Below are positions 36,129-45,853 of a stretch of DNA of 64,000 nt, piece after piece; within the stretch, counting starts at the first letter, position 1; the number at the start of each line of letters is the position of its first letter. The position numbers and the translations under genes are program-made. This stretch comes from Clostridium sp. Marseille-P299 (GTDB lineage Bacteria; Bacillota; Clostridia; Lachnospirales; Lachnospiraceae), in contig NZ_FJVE01000005.1 in NCBI RefSeq assembly GCF_900078195.1, positions 391,001 through 455,000 on the forward strand, read 5' to 3'. The notes beneath the pieces are model-generated. The model saw only the letters and a program-made list of their open reading frames with translations. It was not told where the DNA came from and did not search any database.

Positions 36129-37187
36129 TTACTCATTTAATGTATCTCGTATAAATAGCGTCAATTCTTTTGTTAAATCCTTTTCTACTATCGTAGTATA
36201 ATATTCACCATTTGCATCCTCAATCATACGAATGACAGGCCTTGTAGGTAATTTCTTATTTTGTCTAAGTACAACCCCTATTTCATTTTCATTTGTAATA
36301 ACATAGGTTCCTACTGGATACGCCGCTACAGATTCAACAAATTTTCTCACTATCTTATGATCAAATTTTACCCCAGCTTGACTTATTATATAATCAATTG
36401 CATCATGCACTTTTAGTTTATTTGTAAAATAGCCATAAACCAAACTGTCAAATTCATCGCATAATGATACAAGCTTTGTTTCAAATGGAATTTTTTCTTT
36501 TGTTAGGCGCATTGGGTACCCGGTTCCATCTTCACGTTCATGATGTGAAAGAATAATCTCTTTTGATATACTTGATAACCATTTTTCCTTATCAACAGAT
36601 GAATATCCGGTAATAACATGCTTCTTTATTTCTTTCTTTAAAGATTCATCGCATGAATTATAATTTATATTTCTATAATCAAACGGAAGATATAGTATCC
36701 CTAAATCGTGAAGAAGTGCGCCAATTGCTATATCTTTTATACGTTCTTCCTTTAGTTTCATACGTAAACCAATAAAAACAGAAAGTGCGGCAACATTAAT
36801 ACTATGGGCATATGTACTTTCACTTTTTTCTCTAACCTGAGAGATATTATACATTACTTCTGGTTTTCGAATCATTTCATTTAATATATTGTCAGCTGCT
36901 TCTGTTATGTCTTGTAATTCAACATTTCCACAATATGAATATTTTTCAATTGTAGTTTTGACGATTTCTTTGCATTCTTCTTGAATGATTTCTTCAATCA
37001 CATTGTCCATCTGAACATCCACTGGATCTTCAATATAAACATCATGGATATTTAAATTTTGAAGATATCTTATGTACTCTTTTTTTATTACTGCCCCAGC
37101 TGGTAGTAGGATTGTACCATTACTTAAACAAATATCCTTTACTATTTTCTCAATTCCCACAATTTGATCAATTCCTACTCTCTTCAT
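36129..37187 (-). CDS. HD-GYP domain protein (probable cyclic-di-GMP phosphodiesterase)
   Basis: 352 residues. The N-terminal part (about 1-115) is unassigned, helical from 60. HD-GYP core: His128 in YAHSINVAALSVFIG, His160-Asp161 in LLHDLGILYLPF, His215-His216 and GYP (223-225) in SHHEREDGTGYPMRL, all metal ligands and the GYP signature intact, then a C-terminal beta region (about 290-350). Cytosolic, no receiver domain visible. Predicted to hydrolyse c-di-GMP; substrate specificity of individual members varies. Neighbours DUF3881-like and DUF4446 give no pathway. Confidence 0.85.
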   Translation of the reverse strand: MKRVGIDQIVGIEKIVKDICLSNGTILLPAGAVIKKEYIRYLQNLNIHDVYIEDPVDVQMDNVIEEIIQEECKEIVKTTIEKYSYCGNVELQDITEAADNILNEMIRKPEVMYNISQVREKSESTYAHSINVAALSVFIGLRMKLKEERIKDIAIGALLHDLGILYLPFDYRNINYNSCDESLKKEIKKHVITGYSSVDKEKWLSSISKEIILSHHEREDGTGYPMRLTKEKIPFETKLVSLCDEFDSLVYGYFTNKLKVHDAIDYIISQAGVKFDHKIVRKFVESVAAYPVGTYVITNENEIGVVLRQNKKLPTRPVIRMIEDANGEYYTTIVEKDLTKELTLFIRDTLNE

Positions 37188-37453
37188 CGTCTTCGCCTTT
37201 CTATAAATTTAAACTAGTATTTATAAAATGCCCCATATTTTCTTATAATGCTTTAAAAAGCTATGAATTGACCCCTCAATATTTTATTTATACAAATTCC
37301 ATATTATATTTAAGGGTACTCAAAACAATATCACTAATTACTGTACTCTATATTCCATACTTACAATTGTAAACTAGAACTAAAATATAGATACAATAAA
37401 AGTTTTATTATATTTGGTACCCTTAATCCCCACAAATACGAATATTTATATTT

Positions 37454-37966
37454 TTAAACCATATAGTTTTTCTTATTTTTTGCTTCATTTAGCACTTGCT
37501 TTTCTTCTTCTGATAATATAACAAAAGATTCTCCCTTTATAATTTCTTTAACATAGGTATAACAACCTTCTCTACTACTATGCATAGAAGTAATTATAAA
37601 TCCATCTAAGTTATCATCCAAAAGACATAGAGAAAAACTTAATTTTCCTCCCATCTCCTTAAATGCATCATATTTAACAATTGAAACTCTTTGAAACGTA
37701 CTTAAAAAATTTTCTTTAATCTTGTCTATTGAAGTATTAATTTCCTTCGTTTCTGATTTTAATTTATCTATTTCACTAAAACGGTTTAGAATTGTACTTT
37801 CTAAAGTTGAACCATCAGATCCTTTCAGAAATGCATTTAGCTTTTTCTTTAACTTAATATGTTTTACTAATATTATTATTAAGAAAATAAATAGCAGAAG
37901 CTGTGCAAATAATAATCCAACGATAAAATAACTTCCATCCAAGCCCAAACTGTTAAACAACTCCAT
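37454..37966 (-). CDS. DUF4446 family membrane-anchored protein
   Basis: 170 residues. One N-terminal membrane helix (about 15-38, FIVGLLFAQLLLFIFLIIIL), coiled coil (about 60-95) and a conserved C-terminal domain with VKYDAFKEMGGKLSFSLCLLD and SMHSSREGCYTYVKEI, the DUF4446 signature I recall. It sits 34 bases behind parB, the usual place in Firmicutes. Function unknown; a role near chromosome segregation or sporulation is suggested only by position. Confidence 0.82.
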   Translation of the reverse strand: MELFNSLGLDGSYFIVGLLFAQLLLFIFLIIILVKHIKLKKKLNAFLKGSDGSTLESTILNRFSEIDKLKSETKEINTSIDKIKENFLSTFQRVSIVKYDAFKEMGGKLSFSLCLLDDNLDGFIITSMHSSREGCYTYVKEIIKGESFVILSEEEKQVLNEAKNKKNYMV

Positions 37967-38000
37967 GGCGTTTATCCTGACCTTTCCTCGCTCTTTTTTA

Positions 38001-38891
38001 TTAACCTATGGTATTTATAAGATCTATAATTCGCTCAAGATCTTCATTTGAATAATATTCAATTTCAATTTTACCCTTGTTATTACTTTTGCGATTGATT
38101 TCTACTTTACTTCCAAAGATTAATTTCATTTTTTCTTCTAATTCACGATAAACAAAACTATCCTCCGTAGTAGCTGCAACTACTTTCTCCGGTTTAGGAT
38201 CTGTTATTTTTTTTACTAATTTCTCTGTTTCTCTTACACTTAATTTTTGATCAAAGACTAAGTTAGCAATATTATATTGTTCATCATTATCTTTAATTGA
38301 TAGTAAAGCCCTTGCATGTCCTCCAGAAATCATATCATCAATCAGCATTTGCTGAACACGCTTGTCCAACTTTAATAGTCTCATAGAATTTGTTACTGCT
38401 ACTCTACTTTTAGCAACTCTCTCTGCAACTTCATCCTGCTTTAGTTTATACTCTTCAATTAATCTTTGGTAAGCAAGAGCTTCTTCAATTGCATTTAAGT
38501 CTTCTCTTTGAATATTTTCTATTAAAGCGATTTCAAACACTTCTTGATCTGAGTAATCCTTAACCAAAACTGGAACTTCTTTAAGACCAGCTAATCTAGC
38601 TGCTCTCCATCTTCGTTCTCCAGCAATAATTTCATACAATTTCCCTTTTTTCTGAACAATTAAAGGTTGTATAATTCCATGTTGTTTGATAGAGTCTGCT
38701 AATTCTTGCAACGCATCCTCTTCAAATGCTTTTCTTGGTTGAGACTTGTTTGGCTCTATCTTATTTATATTAATTAATGTTTCACGTGAAACATTTTCTT
38801 CACTACTCTTATTTACTGTTTCTCTTTGATTATCAAATTTATCGGTAATTAAAGAATCCAATCCTTTTCCAAGACCTTTCTTTATAGCCAT
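38001..38891 (-). CDS. parB: Chromosome partitioning protein ParB (Spo0J)
   Basis: 296 residues. N-terminal ParB/Srx domain with the CTP-binding region (INKIEPNKSQPRKAFEEDALQELADSI; IAGERRWRAARLAGL), then the helix-turn-helix (KLKQDEVAERVAKSRVAVTNSMRLLKL) that reads parS, and a C-terminal dimer domain. It loads on parS, slides as a CTP-dependent clamp and recruits SMC. A parS is inside its own gene (38778-38793), the usual spo0J location. 79 bases downstream of parA. Confidence 0.95.
   Translation of the reverse strand: MAIKKGLGKGLDSLITDKFDNQRETVNKSSEENVSRETLININKIEPNKSQPRKAFEEDALQELADSIKQHGIIQPLIVQKKGKLYEIIAGERRWRAARLAGLKEVPVLVKDYSDQEVFEIALIENIQREDLNAIEEALAYQRLIEEYKLKQDEVAERVAKSRVAVTNSMRLLKLDKRVQQMLIDDMISGGHARALLSIKDNDEQYNIANLVFDQKLSVRETEKLVKKITDPKPEKVVAATTEDSFVYRELEEKMKLIFGSKVEINRKSNNKGKIEIEYYSNEDLERIIDLINTIG
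38778..38793. promoter_or_regulatory. parS site within parB
   Basis: TGTTTCACGTGAAACA, a perfect 16-base palindrome identical to the Bacillus parS consensus. It encodes the NVSRET part of ParB. Confidence 0.97.
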
Positions 38892-38970
38892 AATTAGTCC
38901 TCCAGTTATTCTGAGAATGAATACTTCTATTCTCTCTCAGGTTGCAAATCTAAACGTAACGTAGTTTTCA

Positions 38971-39864
38971 TTATTTATTTTTTCGTTTAAATAGACTCAT
39001 CTTTGCAGCCTTTTCTTTAATGGTTTCTTTTTTTGTGTTAAGCTTTTTAGTACTTTCACTTTTAGTATCTTTCTTCTCTTTACTAACTTTCTTAGTGCCT
39101 TTTTTATTTAAGTTAATAACCTCATCTGCTAAATCCCTATATGCTTCTGCGCCGGCAGATTTTGAGTCATACATATTAATCGGTAAACCATGACTTGGAG
39201 ATTCCGCTAGTCGTACATTTCTTGGAATTATCGAATTGTATATTTTTTGATCCAAATTACCTCTAACATTTTCAACCACTTCTAATGATAAATTTGTTCT
39301 AGCATCAAACATTGTAAAAACAACACCCTCTATTTCTAATGAAGGATTTAGACGTTGTTTTACAAGATTTATAGTATGTATTAGCTGAGACAACCCTTCT
39401 AATGCATAAAATTCACATTGAATAGGTACTAGAACAGAATCAGCAGTTGTCATTGCATTTACTGTTAATGTATTTAATGATGGCGGGCAATCTATTATTA
39501 TAAAGTCAAACTCCTCTTTAATTTGCTCAACACTTTTTTTCAGTATAAATTCTCTGTCTTCAACACCAATTAATTCTATTTCTGCTCCTGCTAAATTAAC
39601 ATTGGATGGAAGTACGTACAAATTTTCAACGACACTTTTAACCATACAATCTCTAATAGAGCATTCGCCCAAAACTAATTGATACACTGTATCCTCTAGT
39701 TCACTCTTATTTAAACCTAATCCACTAGTTGTGTTTCCTTGTGGGTCAATATCAATCGTAAGCACTTTCATACCCTTCTCTGCTAGGCAAGCAGACAAGT
39801 TAATTGCTGTTGTTGTTTTTCCCACTCCGCCTTTTTGATTTGCTACTGCTATTGTTCTTCCCAT
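38971..39864 (-). CDS. parA: Chromosome partitioning ATPase ParA (Soj)
   Basis: 297 residues from the ATG at 39864 (AGGAG site); an upstream frame start has none. Deviant Walker A KGGVGKTTT at residues 11-19, Walker A' and B (DFIIIDCPPSLNTLTVNAM), then the DNA-binding basic C-terminus. Soj is usually near 253 residues; here about 45 extra residues, Lys/Ser/Thr-rich (VSKEKKDTKSESTKKLNTKK), extend the end and finish MSLFKRKNK. It regulates DnaA initiation and ParB focus positioning. The tail looks like a disordered nucleoid-binding extension (inference). Confidence 0.93.
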   Translation of the reverse strand: MGRTIAVANQKGGVGKTTTAINLSACLAEKGMKVLTIDIDPQGNTTSGLGLNKSELEDTVYQLVLGECSIRDCMVKSVVENLYVLPSNVNLAGAEIELIGVEDREFILKKSVEQIKEEFDFIIIDCPPSLNTLTVNAMTTADSVLVPIQCEFYALEGLSQLIHTINLVKQRLNPSLEIEGVVFTMFDARTNLSLEVVENVRGNLDQKIYNSIIPRNVRLAESPSHGLPINMYDSKSAGAEAYRDLADEVINLNKKGTKKVSKEKKDTKSESTKKLNTKKETIKEKAAKMSLFKRKNK

Positions 39865-40364
39865 ACTTACTCCTATGCATGTTTCATACCATAATAGTAC
39901 TATCATGTCTTTTAAAGAATATAGTAATTTATATACTACATGTCTATTTTAGACTTTTCTGTTTTAAAATAATTATATCATGATATCAATTAGATATCTA
40001 TAGCTACTATATATTATTTTTAGGAATTTAGTTGACAAGATGAGTATTATACTAATAAATTTTACCTATTACAACTTTAATTCAATATTTCTTTAGATTT
40101 ATCTATTAAGTAAGTGTAATCTTTCGCATACCTGAGTTCTAATTAATCTTTATGACGAATATTTACTTTATTATAAATATATTCTTACAGCAACACGCAA
40201 TTCATTACTTATATAGAAGCTTTCTTTCAATTTATTATTTAATAGAAATCTGTAGTTTTTTACTTGAAATTAAATGTAACTATTATATGAATTAGCTTGT
40301 CTTATCAATAATCACTATTATCATCTAATAAAATCTCCCTTATTTAACTTTGAACTTTATTTAA

Positions 40365-40558
40365 AATAATATAACATTCTATATTGAAAATCATATAACT
40401 TCTACATTTAAACTATTTAGTATTCAACATTAAAAACTATATGCCATTCTACACTGATGATTATATGTTTTCTACATTACAAACTATTTAGCATTTCAAA
40501 TTAAACCTATATAACATTCTACATTTTAACCCATATAATATTTCCATTAAAAATAATA
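40365..40558. repeat. About eight degenerate tandem repeats of about 24 bases
   Basis: A core near ACATTCTACATT, usually preceded by ATATA, recurs around 40374, 40398, 40422, 40444, 40469, 40492, 40514 and 40540 (spacing 22-26). They fill the AT-rich end of the 726-base gap between parA (39864) and the response-regulator gene (stop 40591) and abut the parS at 40559. No reading frame. The rest of that gap (39865-40364) is AT-rich without features I can name; it must hold the parA promoter. Confidence 0.75.
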
Positions 40559-40584
40559 GGGAATGTTTCACGTGAAACATTCCC
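40559..40584. promoter_or_regulatory. parS site in a 26-base perfect palindrome
   Basis: The 16-mer TGTTTCACGTGAAACA (40564-40579) is extended symmetrically by GGGAA/TTCCC, giving 26 perfect bases (40559-40584). It lies 6 bases after the stop of the minus-strand response-regulator gene, so the same palindrome could also fold as a terminator hairpin for that transcript. Confidence 0.95.
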
Positions 40585-40590
40585 TTCCTA

Positions 40591-41235
40591 TTAAAATAAG
40601 TCTACAAAATTATTCTTAATTGCATAAACTGCTGCCTGTGTTCGATCAAATACTCCAATTTTCTTAAAAATATTTGATACATGATTTTTAACCGTTTTCT
40701 CACTTATAGATAACTTGTATGCAATTTCTTTATTAAATAAACCTTCTGCTAATAACTTTAAAACCTCAACTTCTCTTCTTGTAAGGATTTCATCATCATT
40801 TTGTTTATTTATTTTTTCAAGGCGATCTTTCATTAACGGTGTTAACGATGGTTCTATATATGTCTCCCCTTCATATACAGCCATAATAGCTTTCTTTAAT
40901 ACAGATGAATCTGAATCCTTTAGTACGTATCCATCCACTCCGATTTCAACCGCTTTTAATAAGTATTCAATTTCGTTATGAATCGTTAATATTAGGACTT
41001 TAATTTTATTTTGATTTTGTCTTAAAACCTGTAATGTTTGTATTCCATTCATATTTGGCATATTAATATCAAGTAATACAACGTCTGGTTTTAACTTATT
41101 GATCATATCTAGACACTGAATTCCATCATCTGCTTGTCCTATAACCTCTATATCTCCCTGAAGTTCAAGTAATTGTTTTAAACCTTCCCTTACCATTAAA
41201 TGATCATCTGCAATTATAATCTTAATTACACTCAT
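40591..41235 (-). CDS. NarL/DegU-type response regulator
   Basis: 214 residues. Receiver domain (1-120) with acidic pocket Asp10-Asp11 (IIADDHLMVREGLKQLL), phosphoacceptor Asp56 (VVLLDINMPN) and Lys in YVLKDSD; LuxR-type helix-turn-helix (about 150-210) with LTRREVEVLKLLAEGLFNKEIA and SEKTVKNHVSNIFKKI. Its gene overlaps the end of the kinase gene by 4 bases (ATGA), so they form a pair. Signal and targets are unknown. Confidence 0.93.
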   Translation of the reverse strand: MSVIKIIIADDHLMVREGLKQLLELQGDIEVIGQADDGIQCLDMINKLKPDVVLLDINMPNMNGIQTLQVLRQNQNKIKVLILTIHNEIEYLLKAVEIGVDGYVLKDSDSSVLKKAIMAVYEGETYIEPSLTPLMKDRLEKINKQNDDEILTRREVEVLKLLAEGLFNKEIAYKLSISEKTVKNHVSNIFKKIGVFDRTQAAVYAIKNNFVDLF

Positions 41236-42359
41236 TTGGTATGCTCCTCCTCATTATTACAGTATGGTACTACAATTTTAATCTTTGTTCCTTGATGTAT
41301 CTTTGAATCTATACAGATCTCACCATTTAATAGTTTAACTCTTTCTTTCATAATGGACAAACCAAAATTTCTACTATTACAGTTTTTATCATTCATGACA
41401 GAGTTTATATCAAATCCATTACCATCATCGTTAATTTCTAATTGTAGTTTATCCACAAAATATGTTAGATTAATTTTAATTGTAGCGGCATTTGCGTGTT
41501 TCACTACATTATTACAAGCCTCTTGAATAATACGATATAACGTCAAATTTATTATTGAAGGTATGCCACATACTTCTTTATTTGCAACTAAAAATGTTTG
41601 CACAGAAGTTTTGCTTTTTATATCTTCTAATAATGCCTCAATCGTTGGTACTAATCCAAGGTCATTTAAAGACATTGGACGTAAATCATATATAATAGCT
41701 CGCATTTCATTAATCGTGGTTCGTAATACTTCTATCATTGAAACTAATTCAAGCTTTATACGTATCGGATCAATATCAATTAATTTCGTACATAATTCTG
41801 CTTTATGAACTAATGCAGTTAAGTTTTGAACTGTATAATCATGTAGATCTCTAGCGATTCGATTTCGCTCTAGCTCTTGAGCATCAATGACAATATTACC
41901 AATTTTTCCTGCTGAACATGTATTCTCAATTTTTGTATCATTGCTAGTCTCATGCTCATTGGGTGTAGATATATTTAACTCTTGTAAACCATCTTTTCTT
42001 TCATCAATGACTTCTTCAAGTACTTTATAATTTTCTAATTCCCCCCTCTCTTCTTCAATTAATATATTAAGCTTTGCTATTCTATCATTATAATCTCTGA
42101 TTTTTTCAAGCAATTTACACTCTGTCTGATTCATTGCTTCACGAGAATAAGGTGAGAATAACGAAAGGTTTACATCTTTATTTTCTTTTTCTTTTTCCAA
42201 TAATTTACTTATTTCTATTAATTCCTGATTTATCTTATCAAGTTCTTCTTTATGCTCTAAGAATTGTTCTTCTAATAATCTTTTCTTCCCAAAAATGAAT
42301 TTTTTTGCAACTTCCAGATTATCATTTATATTCTTAGTGTTGTTAATTTTAACTTCCAT
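41232..42359 (-). CDS. DegS-type sensor histidine kinase
   Basis: 375 residues from the ATG at 42359 (GGAG site 9 bases away); a TTG 15 bases upstream is less likely. No membrane segment: N-terminal coiled coils (about 15-125), a HisKA_3 dimerisation domain with His173 in ERNRIARDLHDYTVQNLTALV, and a HATPase_c domain (ACNNVVKHANA N-box, NDDGNGFD G-box). Cytosolic DegS-like architecture. It phosphorylates the regulator encoded right behind it. Confidence 0.92.
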   Translation of the reverse strand: MEVKINNTKNINDNLEVAKKFIFGKKRLLEEQFLEHKEELDKINQELIEISKLLEKEKENKDVNLSLFSPYSREAMNQTECKLLEKIRDYNDRIAKLNILIEEERGELENYKVLEEVIDERKDGLQELNISTPNEHETSNDTKIENTCSAGKIGNIVIDAQELERNRIARDLHDYTVQNLTALVHKAELCTKLIDIDPIRIKLELVSMIEVLRTTINEMRAIIYDLRPMSLNDLGLVPTIEALLEDIKSKTSVQTFLVANKEVCGIPSIINLTLYRIIQEACNNVVKHANAATIKINLTYFVDKLQLEINDDGNGFDINSVMNDKNCNSRNFGLSIMKERVKLLNGEICIDSKIHQGTKIKIVVPYCNNEEEHTK

Positions 42360-42445
42360 TAAGTAAATCTCCAATATTAATTAATAATAATATATATCGA
42401 CATAAACTTCAAAGAATTTATACAAAATACAATATTATTACATAT

Positions 42446-42934
42446 TTATGCATTTTTGCAATTTTCCACTACACTATTTGAACTAATTAACATCTTTAAG
42501 TGTTTTTTTCCTAAATCGATATATTCTGTTCCACAACTTATAAAACCCATCTTCTCATAAAATCCGATTGCATGAGTCTGAGCACCGACATACACCTCGT
42601 TTGCTCCAAGTGTGAATGCCTTATTAATTAACATCTTCACTATCATTTCTCCGTATTGCTTTTCTCTTTCTTCTGGCAATACTGCAATCCTTCCAATTTT
42701 AAAATTATTCTCCTTATCACAAATCAATCTTCCTGTTGCAATTGCTTTCATCGTTTCCTTTAAATCCAAAGATTCTTCCACTTTATAGACCACTGCAAAA
42801 TATGCTTGATTATCATACTCATCCCTTTCAAGCAATTCCGGAATCTTTTGTTCTTCTTGAAAAACTTTTTGACGGATATAATACACATCCGTTAAATCAT
42901 CTTGATTTGTTTTCATTTTTCCCTTAATGTACAT
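42446..42934 (-). CDS. GNAT-family N-acetyltransferase
   Basis: 162 residues. Typical fold: KTNQDDLTDVYYIRQKVFQEEQ near the start, then the acetyl-CoA loop in KIGRIAVLPEEREKQYGEMIVKMLI (R/Q-x-x-G/A form, here EKQYGE) and VGAQTHAIGFYEKMGF at the end. Acceptor unknown. Independent gene in the gap before the two-component pair. Confidence 0.85.
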   Translation of the reverse strand: MYIKGKMKTNQDDLTDVYYIRQKVFQEEQKIPELLERDEYDNQAYFAVVYKVEESLDLKETMKAIATGRLICDKENNFKIGRIAVLPEEREKQYGEMIVKMLINKAFTLGANEVYVGAQTHAIGFYEKMGFISCGTEYIDLGKKHLKMLISSNSVVENCKNA

Positions 42935-43020
42935 ATAATTCCCCTTATAATTTATATTGATTTTGTTATATAGTTATATTTTCACATATAAGTTTAATAT
43001 TGTCAAAGCACTTTTGCATA

Positions 43021-43140
43021 AAATAAGACTATTGAAATAATTTTACCCTGCTGCCAATCGTATTTCTTCATATAACAAACTTTTGAAAACATGAGAAATA
43101 AGTGAACCAGTAAAATGTTTTATTTCAATAGTCTATTTTT
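43021..43140 (-). repeat. Long inverted repeat behind rsmG
   Basis: AGACTATTGAAATAA (43026-43040) and TTATTTCAATAGTCT (43120-43134) are exact complements; TTTTAC (43041-43046) and GTAAAA (43110-43115) extend the stem with a bulge. About 63 bases lie inside. On the minus strand it starts 3 bases after the rsmG stop. It may work as a terminator, or be a small insertion with terminal repeats. Confidence 0.7.
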
Positions 43141-43142
43141 TT

Positions 43143-43871
43143 CTATATCGTTTTAATTAATGGAGCTTTTAAAGGCTTCCCTCCACCTCTTGGATATTGA
43201 GAAGGGGTCTCTTTTACCTTATTAATCACTACTAACGTACGCTCTACATCAGTATTTGGTAATAGAAAGCTTTCTTCTAAAACTAACTTTCCACCTAATA
43301 ATTGAATCGCATTCTTAGCTTCTTCCAATTCTTCTTTAATTTTACCCGATTTATACGGTATAAAATAACCAGATTTCTTTACAAATGGTATACAGAACTC
43401 GCTTAAGGATACTAATCTTGCCACTGCTCTTGAAACACAGAGATCAAATGTTTCTCGATACTCTTTATTTCTTCCTAACTCTTCTGCTCTTCCATGAATT
43501 GCTTTTATATCTTTTAAATCAAGTGTAGTAATAACTTCATTTAAAAATTTAATTCTTTTATTTAAAGAATCCATCAATACAATTTCTAAATTTGGGTAAG
43601 CAATCTTTAGAGGGATTCCAGGGAATCCAGCTCCAGTTCCCATATCTAAAACTCTCTTTTTATCTTCAGGATTCCAAACCTTAGATATTACTAAACTATC
43701 TAAAAAATGTTTTACTAAAACCTCTTCATAATCTGTAATTGCTGTTAAATTCATGAAGGAGTTCCATTCAATTAATAGTTCATAATACTTCTCAAACTGT
43801 TCTAACTGATATTCAGATAAATGAATATTCAATTCTTCTAATCCCTTAAGAAATATTTCGTTATTTCTCAT
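43143..43871 (-). CDS. rsmG: 16S rRNA (guanine527-N7)-methyltransferase
   Basis: 242 residues. Methylates G527 in 16S rRNA with SAM. SAM-binding motif RVLDMGTGAGFPGIPLKIAYP, VLMDSLNKRIKFL, HGRAEEL and FDLCVSRAVARL match RsmG/GidB. The C-terminal tail (SQYPRGGGKPLKAPL) is family-like. Part of the mnmE-mnmG-rsmG order conserved near the origin in Firmicutes; it lies 68 bases after mnmG. Confidence 0.94.
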   Translation of the reverse strand: MRNNEIFLKGLEELNIHLSEYQLEQFEKYYELLIEWNSFMNLTAITDYEEVLVKHFLDSLVISKVWNPEDKKRVLDMGTGAGFPGIPLKIAYPNLEIVLMDSLNKRIKFLNEVITTLDLKDIKAIHGRAEELGRNKEYRETFDLCVSRAVARLVSLSEFCIPFVKKSGYFIPYKSGKIKEELEEAKNAIQLLGGKLVLEESFLLPNTDVERTLVVINKVKETPSQYPRGGGKPLKAPLIKTI

Positions 43872-43939
43872 ATATTCCTCTTTCTTAAATAGCTTCTCGT
43901 TAAAATTTATTATATCTAATACTTTACTAAGAAACTAAT

Positions 43940-45820
43940 TTATTTTCTTCTTAACTGTTCTAAATACACAAGTAATACAGAAATATCAGCAGGTGATACT
44001 CCAGAAATTCTTGATGCCTGTCCAACGGATAAAGGACGAATTTGTGATAATTTTTGTCTTGCTTCAATTCGTAGAGAAGGAACATCTTGATAATTTAAAT
44101 CTTCTGGAATTCTCTTACCTTCAAGTTTTCTAAATTGATCTACCTGATGCATCTGTCTCTTTATATATCCATCATACTTAATATTTATATTCACCTGTTC
44201 GATGACATCATCCGGAATTTCAACTCTTTCCTTATCAAGTGGAGCTATCATCTCATACGTAAGCTCAGGTCTTCTTACAAGCTCTGCTAATGTAGTACCT
44301 GTCTTTAATGTTGTTGTTCCAAGGCTTTCTAGAATCTCTTGAACCTCTTTTGCTGCTCCGATTGGTGTATTTTCTAAACGTTCCATTTCTTTATTGATCA
44401 TTTCTTGCTTCATCAAATACTTTTGATATCTCTCTTCATCAATCAGACCAACTTCATAACCAATCTTAGTTAATCTTAAATCAGCATTATCCTGTCTTAA
44501 TATTAAGCGGTATTCTGCTCTTGAAGTCATCATACGATATGGTTCATGTGTTTCCTTTGTTACAAGATCATCAATTAATACTCCAATATAAGCCTGGGAA
44601 CGATCTAAAATTACTGGTTCTCTATCAAGAAGCTTCATTGCTGCATTAATACCAGCAATTAAACCTTGAGCTGCTGCCTCTTCATAACCAGAACTTCCAT
44701 TAAACTGACCGCCACTAAATAAGCCCTCAATATTTTTAAACTCTAAGCTTGGTTTTAATTGCATTGGATTGATGCAATCGTATTCAATTGCATATGCATT
44801 TCTAACAATATTCGCATTCTCAAGGCCTGGAACTGAACGATACATTCTAATTTGAACATCTTCAGGTAAACTACTAGACATACCTGAAATATACATCTCA
44901 TTTGTATAATTTCCTTCTGGTTCAATAAATACCTGATGCCTATTTTTATCTGCAAATTTTACTACTTTATCTTCAATTGAAGGGCAGTATCTAGGTCCTG
45001 TTCCCTTAATACTTCCTGAATATAGTGGTGAACGATCAATATTCTCCATTATGATTTTATGTGTTTCTTCATTGGTATAAGTTAACCAGCAAGAAACTTG
45101 ATCTTTCATAATATCTTCTGGACGATTTGTAAATGAAAATGGAACTACTTTCTCATCACCAAATTGCTCTTCCATTTTTGAAAAATCAATACTTCTTTTA
45201 TCAATTCTTGCAGGGGTACCTGTCTTAAAGCGATACATTTCAATTCCCAAATCAATAAGAGATTGTGTTAAGTGGTTTGCTGATGGTAAACCGTTTGGTC
45301 CAGTATAATTGCTAACTTCACCATAAATACATCTTGCGTTTAGATAAACACCGGTACAAAGAATTACTGCTTTACAAGGGTGAATACCACCAGAGTACAT
45401 CTTAACACCTGTAACCTTATTATTCTCTGTTAATATCTCAGTTATTTCTGCTTGTTTTAGTGTTAGGTTTTCAGTATTTTCAACTACTTTACGCATTGCT
45501 GTACTGTAATCTTGCTTATCTGCCTGGGCTCTAAGTGAGTGTACTGCAGGACCTTTCGATTGATTCAACATTTTAGATTGAATATATGTCTTATCAATAT
45601 TCTTCCCCATTTCTCCACCTAATGCGTCAATTTCTCGCACTAGATGGCCTTTTGAAGTACCTCCTATATTCGGATTACATGGCATTAATGCAATACTATC
45701 CATGCTTACCGTAAACATAATTGTCTTTAATCCAAGTCTTGCGCATGCTAAAGCTGCCTCACATCCAGCATGACCAGCTCCAACTACTGCAACATCATAG
45801 CTATCATATATATAAGCCAT
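43940..45820 (-). CDS. mnmG: tRNA uridine-5-carboxymethylaminomethyl enzyme MnmG (GidA)
   Basis: 626 residues. FAD-binding start [44 protein letters not shown] and the [23 protein letters not shown] motif are all canonical. C-terminal helical domain (about 550-626) for tRNA and MnmE binding. With MnmE it installs the (c)mnm5 group on U34 of several tRNAs, using FAD, tetrahydrofolate, glycine or ammonium. Full length; 33 bases after mnmE. Confidence 0.97.
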   Translation of the reverse strand: MAYIYDSYDVAVVGAGHAGCEAALACARLGLKTIMFTVSMDSIALMPCNPNIGGTSKGHLVREIDALGGEMGKNIDKTYIQSKMLNQSKGPAVHSLRAQADKQDYSTAMRKVVENTENLTLKQAEITEILTENNKVTGVKMYSGGIHPCKAVILCTGVYLNARCIYGEVSNYTGPNGLPSANHLTQSLIDLGIEMYRFKTGTPARIDKRSIDFSKMEEQFGDEKVVPFSFTNRPEDIMKDQVSCWLTYTNEETHKIIMENIDRSPLYSGSIKGTGPRYCPSIEDKVVKFADKNRHQVFIEPEGNYTNEMYISGMSSSLPEDVQIRMYRSVPGLENANIVRNAYAIEYDCINPMQLKPSLEFKNIEGLFSGGQFNGSSGYEEAAAQGLIAGINAAMKLLDREPVILDRSQAYIGVLIDDLVTKETHEPYRMMTSRAEYRLILRQDNADLRLTKIGYEVGLIDEERYQKYLMKQEMINKEMERLENTPIGAAKEVQEILESLGTTTLKTGTTLAELVRRPELTYEMIAPLDKERVEIPDDVIEQVNINIKYDGYIKRQMHQVDQFRKLEGKRIPEDLNYQDVPSLRIEARQKLSQIRPLSVGQASRISGVSPADISVLLVYLEQLRRK

Positions 45821-45853
45821 CCTCTAATCCTCTTTTCTAATAACTGCAATTCA

